64,000 nt of DNA from Pseudomonas guineae (GCF_900113745.1 NZ_FOQL01000003.1:248001-312000); one strand, 5' to 3'; counted from the first letter of the stretch, positions 32,358 to 41,734 are shown. Made by a program: numbers and translations. Notes: generated by a model not told the origin, from the letters alone.

Positions 32358-32503
32358 ATCTCGCGAGCTAGAGTCATGCAAGGCGCTACGTTAGTAACAG
32401 CCTCCGGCTGGTCAAAACGACGACCAAGCGGAGTTTACGGGTTGTAAATGAGCATTCCGAACCTGTTTTTAACCCAGCAAGGCCGACGCGCAGCAGACCG
32501 TAA
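32358..32503. repeat. Dispersed intergenic repeat B, copy 2
   Basis: It matches 24641-24756: CTCGCGAGCTAGAGTCATGC, then AAGCGGAGTTT, AAATGAGCATTCC and GCGCAGCAG. It is about 30 bases longer in the middle. Confidence 0.7.
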
Positions 32504-32511
32504 GCCGGTTC

Positions 32512-32847
32512 TCAGGGCTGCCTCACCTCCTGGGTTACGCCCCACCCATCCAACTTGCCGCCGAGAGGGATCACGACTGACCCGAGGTCATGCTCAAAGT
32601 CATCAATCCCATAACAGGTGGCAAACATCACTTTACTGACTTGCAGGTGCCAAACGCCGTCATCGCGCTCGGTCACCAAGGCGTGTAACGACTCACCGCG
32701 AAATTTACGGGTGGCCTGGCGGGCTCGCGCCTCATCAGGGAAAAGGGCGTAGAACTCGATGGGATGGAAGCTGGCGAAGTCGAAGCCACCTTCCTTCATC
32801 CGCCGTAGAACCCCATTGCTAACATCGTCGTGCAAGGCTGTGCTCAT
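32512..32847 (-). CDS. RraB-family protein (ribonuclease E inhibitor-like)
   Basis: The 111-residue acidic protein has DFEHDLGSV and GKLDGWGV, the C-terminal signature of RraB, which binds RNase E and damps mRNA decay in enterobacteria. It has FHPIEFYALFPDEARARQA upstream in place of the usual sequence. A ribonuclease link is by family only. The ATG is at 32847. The 338 bases upstream (32848-33185) hold nothing I recognise. Confidence 0.78.
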   Translation of the reverse strand: MSTALHDDVSNGVLRRMKEGGFDFASFHPIEFYALFPDEARARQATRKFRGESLHALVTERDDGVWHLQVSKVMFATCYGIDDFEHDLGSVVIPLGGKLDGWGVTQEVRQP

Positions 32848-33185
32848 GAAGTGAACTCCTCAGGCGATGGATAAATTTACAGGACGCTAAAGAACCAACT
32901 CGATGTCGATACTGCAGTGCGAAGACCTGTTAAACGCTTTCCCATTGCTACCGCTTGAGCTTCAGCGATGTCGCGGCACCAGTGGCAGTGCCGCCCGAGA
33001 ATCAAGCGATCACGCCGCTTGATGTGTCATAAGCCAGACCTGAAACCAAGGCTGGCCAACGCAGGCTTGCTCAGAGCGAGCAAGTCAGGAGCGTTATTTG
33101 CAGACTAGTCCTATCACACGGCGCTTGCCCAGCGAAACTTGTAAGCGCCTATGCATCATGGGTTTAACTCCGCCTGACTGAAACA

Positions 33186-33947
33186 TCACTCACGCCCCAG
33201 CCAGGCCATGATGCGCCGCGTCAGCCATGACGGGGTTAACTGCCCCGACCAATACAAAAACTGAAACTGCAGGCTGATCGGCCGGTGAACATGGTTACGC
33301 TGCGCCTGCAGCCAAGCCGCCTGCGCCACTGCCTCAGCCTCCAGCTTGACGCCCAGGCGGCGCAGCACTGGCGCTTGGAAACGCTGGTTGTTGAGCATCG
33401 GCGTGCTGACAAAGGGCGGCATCAGGTCGCCAACGCGAATGTCATGTTTGGCCCACTCCAACTCCAGCGCCTCGGTCAGCCCGCGTATGGCGAACTTGGA
33501 CGCCGAATAACTGGCCAAATGCGGCACGCCATACAGCCCGGAGGCCGAGCCCATATTAATCACCTGGGCCTGCGGTGTGGCTTTTAAGTAGGCAAACGCC
33601 GCATGGGTCATGTTTAGCGTGCCCTGCACATTGATCTGCAAAATACGCGCATGTTCGCTCAACTCAATTGCCTCAAAGTGACCGCACTGCAGAACACCGG
33701 CGCTGTTGAACAGCAGGCGCAACTGGCCGCTCTGCAAGGCACAGAAGTTTGCCAGGGCAACCTTAACCGCCGCCGCGTCAGTCACATCCAGCTGGGCATG
33801 CCAAGCATTGCCCAGTTCGCTAGCTAACTCGGCCAGGGCTTGCGGGTTTATATCCAGCAAGCCCACCTGCCAGCCCTGTTGATGAAACAACCGGGCCGTT
33901 GCGGCACCGATGCCAGAGGCTGCACCGGTAATCAGAATATTGTTCAT
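33186..33947 (-). CDS. Short-chain dehydrogenase/reductase
   Basis: The 253-residue classical SDR has the NAD(P) motif TGAASGIG (about residues 7-14), NSAGVL, catalytic Ser in GSASGLYG and YSASK (Tyr/Lys). It is the last gene of a three-gene operon with an alpha/beta-hydrolase and a Baeyer-Villiger-type monooxygenase. The set could interconvert alcohol and ketone, oxidise the ketone to an ester, and cleave it. Its first base coincides with the last base of the hydrolase stop codon. Confidence 0.9.
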   Translation of the reverse strand: MNNILITGAASGIGAATARLFHQQGWQVGLLDINPQALAELASELGNAWHAQLDVTDAAAVKVALANFCALQSGQLRLLFNSAGVLQCGHFEAIELSEHARILQINVQGTLNMTHAAFAYLKATPQAQVINMGSASGLYGVPHLASYSASKFAIRGLTEALELEWAKHDIRVGDLMPPFVSTPMLNNQRFQAPVLRRLGVKLEAEAVAQAAWLQAQRNHVHRPISLQFQFLYWSGQLTPSWLTRRIMAWLGRE

Positions 33948-34882
33948 CAGCAGCCCCGCGCGCGCAGAAAGCTCACCACTTCAGCCAGGGCAAAATCCGC
34001 TGCATTGAGCATACCGGCGTGCGCTTGGAACACGTGCCACAGGCCTGGGTAACGCTGCAGCTGCACATCAACACCGGCGGCCTGGGCCTTGTCGGCAAAA
34101 CGCAGGCTGTCATTGCGCAGAATTTCGTCTTCGCCCACCTGAATCAGCAGTGGAGCGAGGCCGTGCAGGTCGGCAAACTGCGGCGACAAGCCGGGGTCGT
34201 CATGTGCCACGTCGGCCGGGCAATACAACGCCAGCGCCTGCTCTATCCACTTAGGGTGAATCAGCGGGTCACCGGCTGGCGGCTCATGCAACTGGGTGCC
34301 GGTAAAGTCAGTAACGGGGGAAAAACACACCAACGCTGCCGGTTGCTCCAGGCCCAAGTCGCGCAAGCGCAAGCTGGTAATCAGGCTCAGGTTGCCGCCG
34401 GCCGAGTCGCCCCCCAAAACAATTTTCGACGGTTTGTAACCCAGCTCGATCAACCCTTGGAATGCTGCAAGCGCATCATCACGGGCGGCCGGGTATGGAT
34501 GTTCTGGCGCTAGGCGGTAATCCAGTGCACACACATCCATTTGCCCACGTTTGGCCAGATGGCCACAAATTGCCCGGTGGGTATTCGCTCCGCCAATCAG
34601 GTAAGCACCGCCGTGCAGGTACAGCATCACGCTGCCGCGACCACTCGGTGGCTTATGCCACTCACAGGGTCGCCCGCCAAGCATGCCGGTGCTGCGGGTG
34701 ATACCACGCAGCGCCGGGCTAGCAGCTGTGAGTAGACGTAGCACCGCGCGCTGCCCGGTAATCGGCATCGGTGGGCGTACTAAACCTCGGAATAACAGAC
34801 GCAAGCTGGTGCGCAATACGCCGCGTAAAAACGTCTGATCGGCCGCTGGCGCAGTGAACTCAACGGGTGCAGTCATAGTCAT
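33947..34882 (-). CDS. Alpha/beta-hydrolase of the hormone-sensitive-lipase family
   Basis: The 311-residue esterase has the oxyanion motif HGGAY, nucleophile GDSAGG, and Asp/His near the end (GEDEI, LWHVF). The ATG at 34882 overlaps the monooxygenase stop region; a second ATG two codons later has better spacing from GGAG. In this operon it could hydrolyse the ester made by the monooxygenase. Confidence 0.9.
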   Translation of the reverse strand: MTMTAPVEFTAPAADQTFLRGVLRTSLRLLFRGLVRPPMPITGQRAVLRLLTAASPALRGITRSTGMLGGRPCEWHKPPSGRGSVMLYLHGGAYLIGGANTHRAICGHLAKRGQMDVCALDYRLAPEHPYPAARDDALAAFQGLIELGYKPSKIVLGGDSAGGNLSLITSLRLRDLGLEQPAALVCFSPVTDFTGTQLHEPPAGDPLIHPKWIEQALALYCPADVAHDDPGLSPQFADLHGLAPLLIQVGEDEILRNDSLRFADKAQAAGVDVQLQRYPGLWHVFQAHAGMLNAADFALAEVVSFLRARGC

Positions 34883-36335
34883 TCAACTCCGGTGCGCGGG
34901 TTTGTTGGCGGTAGGTAAAGGTGTAGCCCGGCCAGTTGTTGGTGCTTTTTCCAGATGCAGTTTTGTACCAACTTGAGCAGCCCTGCTCCCATATCGTGCG
35001 ATGCGAGCTGGCCTGGATTTGCTGGTTGTAGCGCTGTTGCACCGTTGCTTTCACATCCAAATAGCGCACGTCCTGCTCGCGCAGCACATCGATGCAACCG
35101 AGCACGTAACGGAACTGACTTTCCAGCATGTAGATAATCGAGTTGTGCCCCAGGTTGGTATTGGGCCCGTAAAGGATAAACATGTTGGGGAAACCGCTGA
35201 CGCTGATGCCCTTGTAGGCCTCGGCGCCGGCCTGCCAAGCCTGGTTCAGCTCCAGCCCATCGAGCCCGGTAATCTGCATCGGCGCGAGAAAATCCGTGGC
35301 GGCAAAGCCGGTGCCGTAGATCAGCACATCGCAGGGGTGCTCGCGGCCATCGGCGGTGATAATCGCCGTTTCACTGACGCGGCTAATCGCCTCGCTGATC
35401 ACCGTCACATTGGGCTTTGCCAATGCCGGGAAGTAATCATTGCTGATCAAGATGCGCTTACAGCCCATAGGGTAATCCGGCTGCAACTGCGCACGTAAGT
35501 GTGGGTCACTGACCTGCTTGTTTAAATGCCGGTCAAAGGTGAAGCGCATCAGCTTCATCAGCCACGGCAGGCTGATAAACGCCAGGCCGCGCATCTCATA
35601 TTGCAGGTACTTAAGGCCACGATCGATGCGCTGCAGCCAGGGTAGCCTGCGCATAAGCGCCAGTTCCCAAGGCTTGTAGGCGCGGTCCGGCTTAGCCAGC
35701 ACATAAGCCGGCGAGCGTTGGAACAGCTTGAGCTCGGCCACCTTAGGCTGGATCTGCGGGACAAACTGGATTGCCGAGGCACCGGTGCCGATCACCACCA
35801 CACGCTTGCCGGACAGGTCCAGGTCATGTCGCCAACGCGCCGAATGAAAGGCCTCGCCCTGAAACCCCTCGATTCCGGGTAGCGCCGGGTAGGCCGGCTG
35901 GTTGAGCTGGCCACAGGCGCTGATCAGCACGTCGGCGCAGAGCTCGTCACCATCACTCAGGGTCACTCGCCACAGCGCCTCAGCCGCATCGAACGCTGCC
36001 GAGGCCACCTCGGCATTGCAACGAATACGCGTGCGCAGTTGGTATTTGGCCACGCAGTGCAGCATGTAGCCGTGAATTTCCGCCTGCGGCGCGAACTTAC
36101 GGCTCCAGTCGATTTTCGGCTCGAAAGAAAACGAGTACAGGTGTGACGGCACATCGCACGCCGCACCGGGGTAGCTGTTGTCGCGCCAGGTGCCGCCGAT
36201 TTCTGCGGCTTTTTCCAGCAGCAGAAAATCCTCGATACCGGCCTTCTGCAACTGAATGGCCATACCCAGGCCACCAAAGCCGCTGCCAATAATCAGCACG
36301 CGCAAGGGGGCCGGACGTTGGGTGTTGTTATGCAT
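34860..36335 (-). CDS. Flavin-containing Baeyer-Villiger-type monooxygenase
   Basis: The 491-residue FAD/NADPH enzyme has IIGSGFGGLGMAIQL (FAD fold, residues 14-28), GGTWRDNSYPGAACDVPSHLYSF, the Baeyer-Villiger motif FQGEAFHSARW, and a second Rossmann motif VIGTGASAIQF. It would insert oxygen beside a ketone, giving an ester. It is the first gene of the SDR/hydrolase operon and divergent from an AraC regulator. The substrate is unknown; aliphatic or cyclic ketones are likely. Confidence 0.93.
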   Translation of the reverse strand: MHNNTQRPAPLRVLIIGSGFGGLGMAIQLQKAGIEDFLLLEKAAEIGGTWRDNSYPGAACDVPSHLYSFSFEPKIDWSRKFAPQAEIHGYMLHCVAKYQLRTRIRCNAEVASAAFDAAEALWRVTLSDGDELCADVLISACGQLNQPAYPALPGIEGFQGEAFHSARWRHDLDLSGKRVVVIGTGASAIQFVPQIQPKVAELKLFQRSPAYVLAKPDRAYKPWELALMRRLPWLQRIDRGLKYLQYEMRGLAFISLPWLMKLMRFTFDRHLNKQVSDPHLRAQLQPDYPMGCKRILISNDYFPALAKPNVTVISEAISRVSETAIITADGREHPCDVLIYGTGFAATDFLAPMQITGLDGLELNQAWQAGAEAYKGISVSGFPNMFILYGPNTNLGHNSIIYMLESQFRYVLGCIDVLREQDVRYLDVKATVQQRYNQQIQASSHRTIWEQGCSSWYKTASGKSTNNWPGYTFTYRQQTRAPELNDYDCTR

Positions 36336-36409
36336 TGTTATTCCCCAATCGCTGTCAGTAGCGGTAGCTGGATGCTACTTACCTGCCGCCTGATCAGTTA
36401 TGGCATAGT

Positions 36410-36440
36410 CGGCCAATCGATTGTGACTTTCGGACAATCG
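36410..36440. promoter_or_regulatory. Candidate AraC-type direct-repeat operator
   Basis: CGGCCAATCG (36410-36419) and CGGACAATCG (36431-36440) are 21 bases apart, two helical turns, as in AraC-family activator sites. They lie between the monooxygenase operon and the AraC gene. Confidence 0.55.
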
Positions 36441-36453
36441 CAGCGGACACCCT

Positions 36454-37476
36454 ATGCCAAGCACTACCCTGAGCCTGCCCAAACGCAGCATCACCAGCGC
36501 ACAACTGCTGACCCAGTTAGGCCTCGACCATGGCCTTAGTGTCGAACGCTGCCTGCTCAATACCGGCCTTAGCCCCCTGCAACTGGCCGAGCTGCACAGC
36601 GAAATCGAAGGCACGCAGGAACTGCAACTGATCCGCAACCTGATCAACGCCCTGCCCGACCAGGATGACCTGGGTTTACAGGCTGGCTTGCGCTATCAGC
36701 TGACCACCTACGGTATCTGGGGGTACGCTCTACTCAGCAGCCAGACCTTCCGCCAGGCGGCTGAACTGGGCCTGCGCTACCTAGACCTGACCTTTGCCTT
36801 TAACCGCATCACCTTGTACGAAGATGCCAGCCAAGCGCACCTGGAGCTGGATGGCAGCCACCTACCAGACAGCGTGCGCGACTTCCTGCTGCTACGCGAC
36901 GCGGTCGCGGTGATGGTGATTCAACGCGAGCTGACCGGCGCCAAGGTGCCCCTGAGCAGCGTGCAACTGAGCCTGCCTACACCGGCCGATCCGACGCGAT
37001 TTACCGAACAGTTCGGCCTATTACCGGAATTTGCCTGCGCGCAGAATCGCATCAGTTTCCCCCGCTACCTGCTCGACCTGCCCCTGCCTCGCGCCAATCC
37101 GCACAGCGCCCAGCTCTGCGAGCTGCAGTGCCAGGCCCTGCTGGCCAAACGTCAGGTGCGTAGCGGCCTGGCCGGACAGATTCGCGATCGTTTGCTGAGT
37201 ACCCCGGGCCGGCTGGCCGATATGGAAGTGATCGCCAGTGAGCTGAATATCAGCAGCCGCACTCTGCGCCGTCGCCTGGAAGACCAGGGCAGCAGCTTTC
37301 GCCAACTGCAGGAGGAAGTGCGCCAAGCCCTGGCCGAAGAGCTACTCGCCATAGCCAGTCTGAGCCAGGAAGATATTGCCGAACGTCTGGGCTACAGCGA
37401 AGTGTCAAACTTCCTCCATGCTTTCAAGCGCTGGAAGGGCCTGACGCCTGGGCAGTACCGCCAGACGCTGAGCTGA
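36454..37476 (+). CDS. AraC-family regulator of the monooxygenase operon
   Basis: The 340-residue protein has the Arabinose_bd-type N-terminal domain (about 20-205) and a C-terminal double HTH (about 240-335: MEVIASELNISSRTLRRRLEDQG, EDIAERLGYSEVSNFLHAFKRWKG). This subgroup includes OruR and regulators of alkane and ketone oxidation. Its divergent position from the monooxygenase operon and a 21-base direct repeat between them indicate that it activates that operon. Nothing is recognised in the 264 bases downstream. Confidence 0.92.
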   Translation: MPSTTLSLPKRSITSAQLLTQLGLDHGLSVERCLLNTGLSPLQLAELHSEIEGTQELQLIRNLINALPDQDDLGLQAGLRYQLTTYGIWGYALLSSQTFRQAAELGLRYLDLTFAFNRITLYEDASQAHLELDGSHLPDSVRDFLLLRDAVAVMVIQRELTGAKVPLSSVQLSLPTPADPTRFTEQFGLLPEFACAQNRISFPRYLLDLPLPRANPHSAQLCELQCQALLAKRQVRSGLAGQIRDRLLSTPGRLADMEVIASELNISSRTLRRRLEDQGSSFRQLQEEVRQALAEELLAIASLSQEDIAERLGYSEVSNFLHAFKRWKGLTPGQYRQTLS

Positions 37477-37740
37477 ACGGCGCAGCTGACGCCTATCGCC
37501 CAGGCTGACCTTCTCAGCCAGTCGCAGCAAATCATCGACACCGGTGCGGCCCAGGTCAGCGATTCGGCAGCGCTTTGAGCAGCTTTCCCATCAGCTGCAT
37601 CAGCGCGTGGCCGGGCAGCATTAATCGAGGCCCCTTTGCCGAGCAGAGAGGGGGCAAACGCCTCAACCGCTCGCTACTCGCCTCAGTTTGAAAGTCAGTT
37701 CTGCACTGACAGCCGGCCGGGCTGCGGGTATTGTTCGGCC

Positions 37741-38625
37741 ATGAGCCAATCACCCACCCCCCTGCTACTGAGCTATCAGCCGCCCTGGCAGTGGCAACAG
37801 TTCCATGCACACTTTGCCTTGCGTGCCCTGGCTGGAGTGGAATGCCTGCAGCCACACAGTTACGCACGTAGCGCGCACCTCGATGGCCAGCGCGGCTGGT
37901 TCCGCGTGCAGGCGCTGGCTGATCAACCCGCACTGCAGCTGCACTACAGCCAATCGCTGCAGCCTTGCCTGGCGACCCTCACCGCGCGGGTGCGCAAGAT
38001 GTTTGATTTGGACTGCCAACCGCAGCAGATCAGCGCGCATTTTGCCACCGACGAGCAGCTCGGGCCGCTGGTAGCACGCAACCCTGGGCTGCGCTTACCG
38101 ACTGCCTTCGAGCCATTTGAGCAAGCCGTACGCGCCATCGTTGGCCAGCAGGTCACGGTCAAAGCAGCAGTGACCATTACCGGCCGTCTAGTTAGCCGTC
38201 TGGGTGAAGCGCTGCAGTTTGCTGACGCACCTGAGATTCAACGGCTGTTTCCCAGTCCTCAGGCAATCGCCAACGCCAATCTGGATGGCATCGGCATGCC
38301 CGGCAAGCGCGTGCAAACCCTGCAACACTTCGCCGCGCAGGTGGCCAGCGGCGACCTGCGCCTGGACCTGCAGGATGGCTACACGGCCTTTGTCGAGCGG
38401 TTGTGCGCCCTGCCTGGCATTGGCCCGTGGACCGCGGAATATATTGCGCTTCGCGCCTTTGGCGAGGTCGATGCCTTTCCCGCCAGTGACCTGGGCCTGC
38501 TCAAGGCACCGGTATGGGGCGTGGCTGGCATCGACGCAAAACAGCTCAAGGCCCGCGCCGAAGCCTGGCGACCCTGGCGCGCCTACGCCGCCGCGCACCT
38601 GTGGCACAACTATTCAGAGGGCTGA
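37741..38625 (+). CDS. alkA: DNA-3-methyladenine glycosylase II-like (AlkA)
   Basis: The 294-residue protein has the AlkA N-terminal domain (about 1-95) and an HhH-GPD core: QAVRAIVGQQVTVKAA, the hairpin LPGIGPWTAEYIALRA, and the catalytic Asp in AFPASDLGL. It excises alkylated bases. There is no Ada domain. It is followed four bases later by an O6-alkylguanine methyltransferase gene, so the two form an alkylation-repair operon. Confidence 0.92.
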   Translation: MSQSPTPLLLSYQPPWQWQQFHAHFALRALAGVECLQPHSYARSAHLDGQRGWFRVQALADQPALQLHYSQSLQPCLATLTARVRKMFDLDCQPQQISAHFATDEQLGPLVARNPGLRLPTAFEPFEQAVRAIVGQQVTVKAAVTITGRLVSRLGEALQFADAPEIQRLFPSPQAIANANLDGIGMPGKRVQTLQHFAAQVASGDLRLDLQDGYTAFVERLCALPGIGPWTAEYIALRAFGEVDAFPASDLGLLKAPVWGVAGIDAKQLKARAEAWRPWRAYAAAHLWHNYSEG

Positions 38626-38629
38626 ACCG

Positions 38630-39127
38630 ATGTTCTACCGTTACCACGACAGCCGGATCGGTCGCCTGCTGCTGGCCGCTGACGAAACCGGCCTGCAAAA
38701 GCTGCTCATGGATATCGATGACAAGCCCTGGCATATCGGCGAACACTGGCGCAACGCGACAGATGAGCTGGATAAGGTGTGCAAGCAACTGGATGAGTAC
38801 TTCGCCGGTAGCCGGCAGCGCTTCGAACTGCGCCTAGCGCCGCAAGGCACGGCCTTTCAGCTCGCCGTGTGGCAGGCGCTGCTGCGCATTCCCTACGGGC
38901 AGACCGGCAGTTACAGCGCCCTCGCCGCCGAGATCGCACGGCCCACAGCAGTCCGCGCGGTGGGCGCTGCCAATGGCGCTAACCCGATTGCCATCATCAT
39001 TCCCTGCCACCGAGTAATCGGCCGCGACGGCAGCCTCACAGGCTATGCCGGCGGTTTGCCGCGCAAGGCACTGCTGCTCAAACTGGAAGGGGCGCAGCTA
39101 CCGGAACAGCGGCTGCTGAGTATTTAA
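38630..39127 (+). CDS. ogt: Methylated-DNA--protein-cysteine methyltransferase
   Basis: The 165-residue suicide repair protein has the acceptor Cys in PCHRVIG and the preceding TAVRAVGAANGANP, with an N-terminal Ogt-like domain. It removes O6-methylguanine. The ATG lies four bases after the alkA stop, so translation is likely coupled. Confidence 0.93.
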   Translation: MFYRYHDSRIGRLLLAADETGLQKLLMDIDDKPWHIGEHWRNATDELDKVCKQLDEYFAGSRQRFELRLAPQGTAFQLAVWQALLRIPYGQTGSYSALAAEIARPTAVRAVGAANGANPIAIIIPCHRVIGRDGSLTGYAGGLPRKALLLKLEGAQLPEQRLLSI

Positions 39128-39138
39128 CGCACGATAAT

Positions 39139-39696
39139 TCAGGGCTGAATACGCGCCAATAAGCGTGCCGGTGCTTGCAGCGGCAAGGCCAGAATCAGCC
39201 CCTCGCCAGACGCCGGATAGATGCCGGTCAAGGCCGTGATATTGACCTGATGGGAGACCAGCACCATGGGCGTGCCACGGGCTTGCGCATTGACCTGTTC
39301 GATCAGCGCAGCCGTCTGCTTTCGGGCAGTGGTGGGGGTTTGAAAGAACGAATCCAGGGCGGGCAACGCTTGGACTGCAGCAATGCCCATTTCCCGAGCC
39401 GTATCCTGAGCGCGGCACCAGCGACTGCTGAGCAGACGCGGTTTAATCCACTGACGTTGCAGCAATTGCCCCCAGCGCTGCGCCTGCTCGCGACCGACCT
39501 GATTGAGGTTGCGTTGAGTACGGCAGTCACCCAACTGAAAATTCGCCGGATCACCGGTGCCAGGCGCGGTGGCGTGACGCATCAGCAAAACGGCGCGGCC
39601 TTCACGCAGCGCCGTCCAGGCGTGCTTATCATCGGCCTGGGCGGCGCCGCTCAATAAGCACAACGCTAACAGCCACGCACCAGACCGCCAAAGCAT
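39139..39696 (-). CDS. Exported histidine phosphatase family protein
   Basis: The 185-residue protein has a signal peptide (about 1-21) and the phosphatase loop LLMRHATAPGTGD with the phosphohistidine near residue 41. The second His is in SHQVN. It is probably a periplasmic phosphatase of unknown substrate. The start at 39696 overlaps the stop of the upstream membrane gene (TAATG-type junction). Confidence 0.88.
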   Translation of the reverse strand: MLWRSGAWLLALCLLSGAAQADDKHAWTALREGRAVLLMRHATAPGTGDPANFQLGDCRTQRNLNQVGREQAQRWGQLLQRQWIKPRLLSSRWCRAQDTAREMGIAAVQALPALDSFFQTPTTARKQTAALIEQVNAQARGTPMVLVSHQVNITALTGIYPASGEGLILALPLQAPARLLARIQP

Positions 39697-39887
39697 TAGA
39701 ACTTGACCGTGCCACGTGGCCCCATCAACGCCCAGATAATCAGGCCGAGCACCGGCAGCAACACGATCAACAATATCCACAACACCTTGATGCCCGTTTC
39801 GGCGTTGCTTTTGATCACGCTGAGAATCGCCCAGATATCCAGCGCCAGAATGACCAGCCCGAGTAAACCGTTAAACATTGAACCCAT
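39696..39887 (-). CDS. Small PLDc_N-like membrane protein
   Basis: The 63-residue protein has two membrane segments and the PLDc_N pattern DIWAILSVIKS ... VLWILLIVLLPVLGLIIW ... GPRG. Such proteins occur alone in many bacteria with no known role. It is translationally coupled to the downstream phosphatase. Confidence 0.8.
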   Translation of the reverse strand: MGSMFNGLLGLVILALDIWAILSVIKSNAETGIKVLWILLIVLLPVLGLIIWALMGPRGTVKF

Positions 39888-39962
39888 AGAGTGTCGCTCC
39901 TATGCGAAGGGATCGCTTACCTAGGATAGACGCTCGGCAGAAGAGTTCAGCTGTTCGACCTA

Positions 39963-40511
39963 TTAGCAGTCATCTAGGCCGGCAAACGCAGCGGCGAAAT
40001 CACCCTCTACCGGGCTAAAAACGGGCACCTGCGCACTGTCGAACAGGCGCAGCACGGCAAAGCGCGGATACTCGCCAGCATCAAACCAGTGCGCGGTACC
40101 GGCGGAGAGTTGCACCAAGTCGCCCTTCTCGCACAACAGGCCGTAGACATACTCACCGATATGCAGCGCCAGCAGGCCACGACCCGCCAAGTAATAGTGC
40201 AGGTGAGCGGGCTGGCAGGCCTGTTCCTGTCTCAGCGCGCGGGCCAACTCGCTGCCCTCGCCGCGCTCATCACACAGGCTCAGTATTTCGGCACTGGCAT
40301 AGCCATGCGCAGTCAGCAGCTGATTGATTTGCGCGTGATTGGCCGTCATCAGCTCAGCGCTGGCCGTGCCGGCAATCACCGGCTGCTGCAAAGGCACTTG
40401 GCTGAACTGCACGCCGACGGCAGCTAGGGTGCTGGCAATGTCTTCGGCATGGCTCAGCAGCTTGTTCGGATGCGCGGGTGCGGACTGGTGGTAGACGGTC
40501 AGGCAGCTCAT
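39963..40511 (-). CDS. Acireductone-dioxygenase-like protein with altered metal ligands
   Basis: The 182-residue protein aligns over its length with acireductone dioxygenase of methionine salvage (MSCLTVYHQSAP, LHIGEYVYGLLCEKGDL, HWFDAG). The canonical ligands His-x-His-x3-Glu and a later His correspond here to Q97, C99, H103 and H141, with an extra H105. Three of the four ligands are therefore changed. It may be a paralogue with a new metal site, or inactive. The standard mtnD name is withheld for that reason. No other methionine-salvage gene is in the window. Confidence 0.8.
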   Translation of the reverse strand: MSCLTVYHQSAPAHPNKLLSHAEDIASTLAAVGVQFSQVPLQQPVIAGTASAELMTANHAQINQLLTAHGYASAEILSLCDERGEGSELARALRQEQACQPAHLHYYLAGRGLLALHIGEYVYGLLCEKGDLVQLSAGTAHWFDAGEYPRFAVLRLFDSAQVPVFSPVEGDFAAAFAGLDDC

Positions 40512-40573
40512 GGGCAGGGCTCTCGTACGATCAGAAAGGGCTCAATTCAAGCCTTGGAATTCAGTGAATAGGG

Positions 40574-41734
40574 TTACGGACGCTCATCTCGCATGTAACG
40601 CGCGGTGATCACAGCGGCGAACAGGGCAATCAGACTGGCGATAGCAAAAGTCCAGGCCGCCCCAAGGCTGTGCCAGCTGTAGCCGGAATACAGTGCACCC
40701 AAGGCACCGCCGACACCCGCCAGCGCGGCATACAGCGCCTGGCCCTGGCCTTGCTGGCGATCGGCAAAACTGCGCTGAACAAAATGCATGGCCGCCGCAT
40801 GAAAAGCACCGAAGGTCGCCGCATGCATCAATTGGGCGAACAGCAGCACCGGCAGATGCCCGGCCAGGTTGCCCAGCAGCAGCCAGCGCAGCGCGGTAAT
40901 CAGAAAGCTCGCCAGCAGCACGGTACGTATTGAATAGCGTGCCAGCAACCGGGCCATGACCATAAACAACATAATCTCGGCCAGCACGCCCAGTGCCCAC
41001 AGTTGGCCAATCACCCCGCGCGAGTAACCCAGCGCTTCCAGGTGCAGGCTGAGGAAGGTGTAGTACGGGCCGTTGCTCAGCTGCATCAAACCGGCGCTGA
41101 TGTAGAAGGCGAGAATTCCCGGTCGCCGTAGCTGCTGCAGGAAGCCGCCTTGATCCGGAGTATTGGGCCGCATCTGTGGCTGCGCATTGGGCACCCACCA
41201 GCTGCTCAGCACAATGCCGGCCATGATAAGAATCAGCGCCCAGGGATAGGCGTCTAAACTGAGCAGCTCGAACAGTTTGCCCAGGCCCACCACCGCGACA
41301 ATAAAGCCGATGCTGCCCCACAGGCGAATCTGGCTGTAGCGCGCGGCCTGCTCTTTGAGATGGGCAAAGGTGATGACCTCAAACTGCGGCAGCACCGCAT
41401 GCCAGAAGAACGCGTGTAACGCCATGATCAACGCCAGCCAGGCGTAGCTCTGGCTGATAAAGATGCCGGCAAAACACAGCAGTGTGCACAGTGCGCCAAA
41501 GCGCACGATGGCCAGCCGCCTGCCGCTGTAATCCCCCAGCCAGCCCCAGATATTCGGCGCAATGCAGCGCATCAGCATGGGAATGGCGATCAGCTCGCCG
41601 ATCCGCGCGGCAGAAAACCCCAGGTGGTCGAAATACAACGCGAGAAACGGCGCGGTGGCGCCGAGCAGCGAGAAATAGAAAAAGTAGAACCCGGACAGGC
41701 GCCAGTAAGGCAAGCCCGGGCTCATGCGACGCAT
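40574..41734 (-). CDS. MFS transporter, HcaT/phenylpropionate-permease type
   Basis: The 386-residue protein has about twelve membrane segments and resembles the PPP (HcaT) subfamily: FYFFYFSLLGATAPFLALYF, IAPNIWGWLGD, and a proton-symporter-like layout. The substrate is unknown. A start at 41734 or 41725 leaves a small gap from aroC; an earlier codon would overlap it. It may be co-transcribed with aroC. Confidence 0.88.
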   Translation of the reverse strand: MRRMSPGLPYWRLSGFYFFYFSLLGATAPFLALYFDHLGFSAARIGELIAIPMLMRCIAPNIWGWLGDYSGRRLAIVRFGALCTLLCFAGIFISQSYAWLALIMALHAFFWHAVLPQFEVITFAHLKEQAARYSQIRLWGSIGFIVAVVGLGKLFELLSLDAYPWALILIMAGIVLSSWWVPNAQPQMRPNTPDQGGFLQQLRRPGILAFYISAGLMQLSNGPYYTFLSLHLEALGYSRGVIGQLWALGVLAEIMLFMVMARLLARYSIRTVLLASFLITALRWLLLGNLAGHLPVLLFAQLMHAATFGAFHAAAMHFVQRSFADRQQGQGQALYAALAGVGGALGALYSGYSWHSLGAAWTFAIASLIALFAAVITARYMRDERP

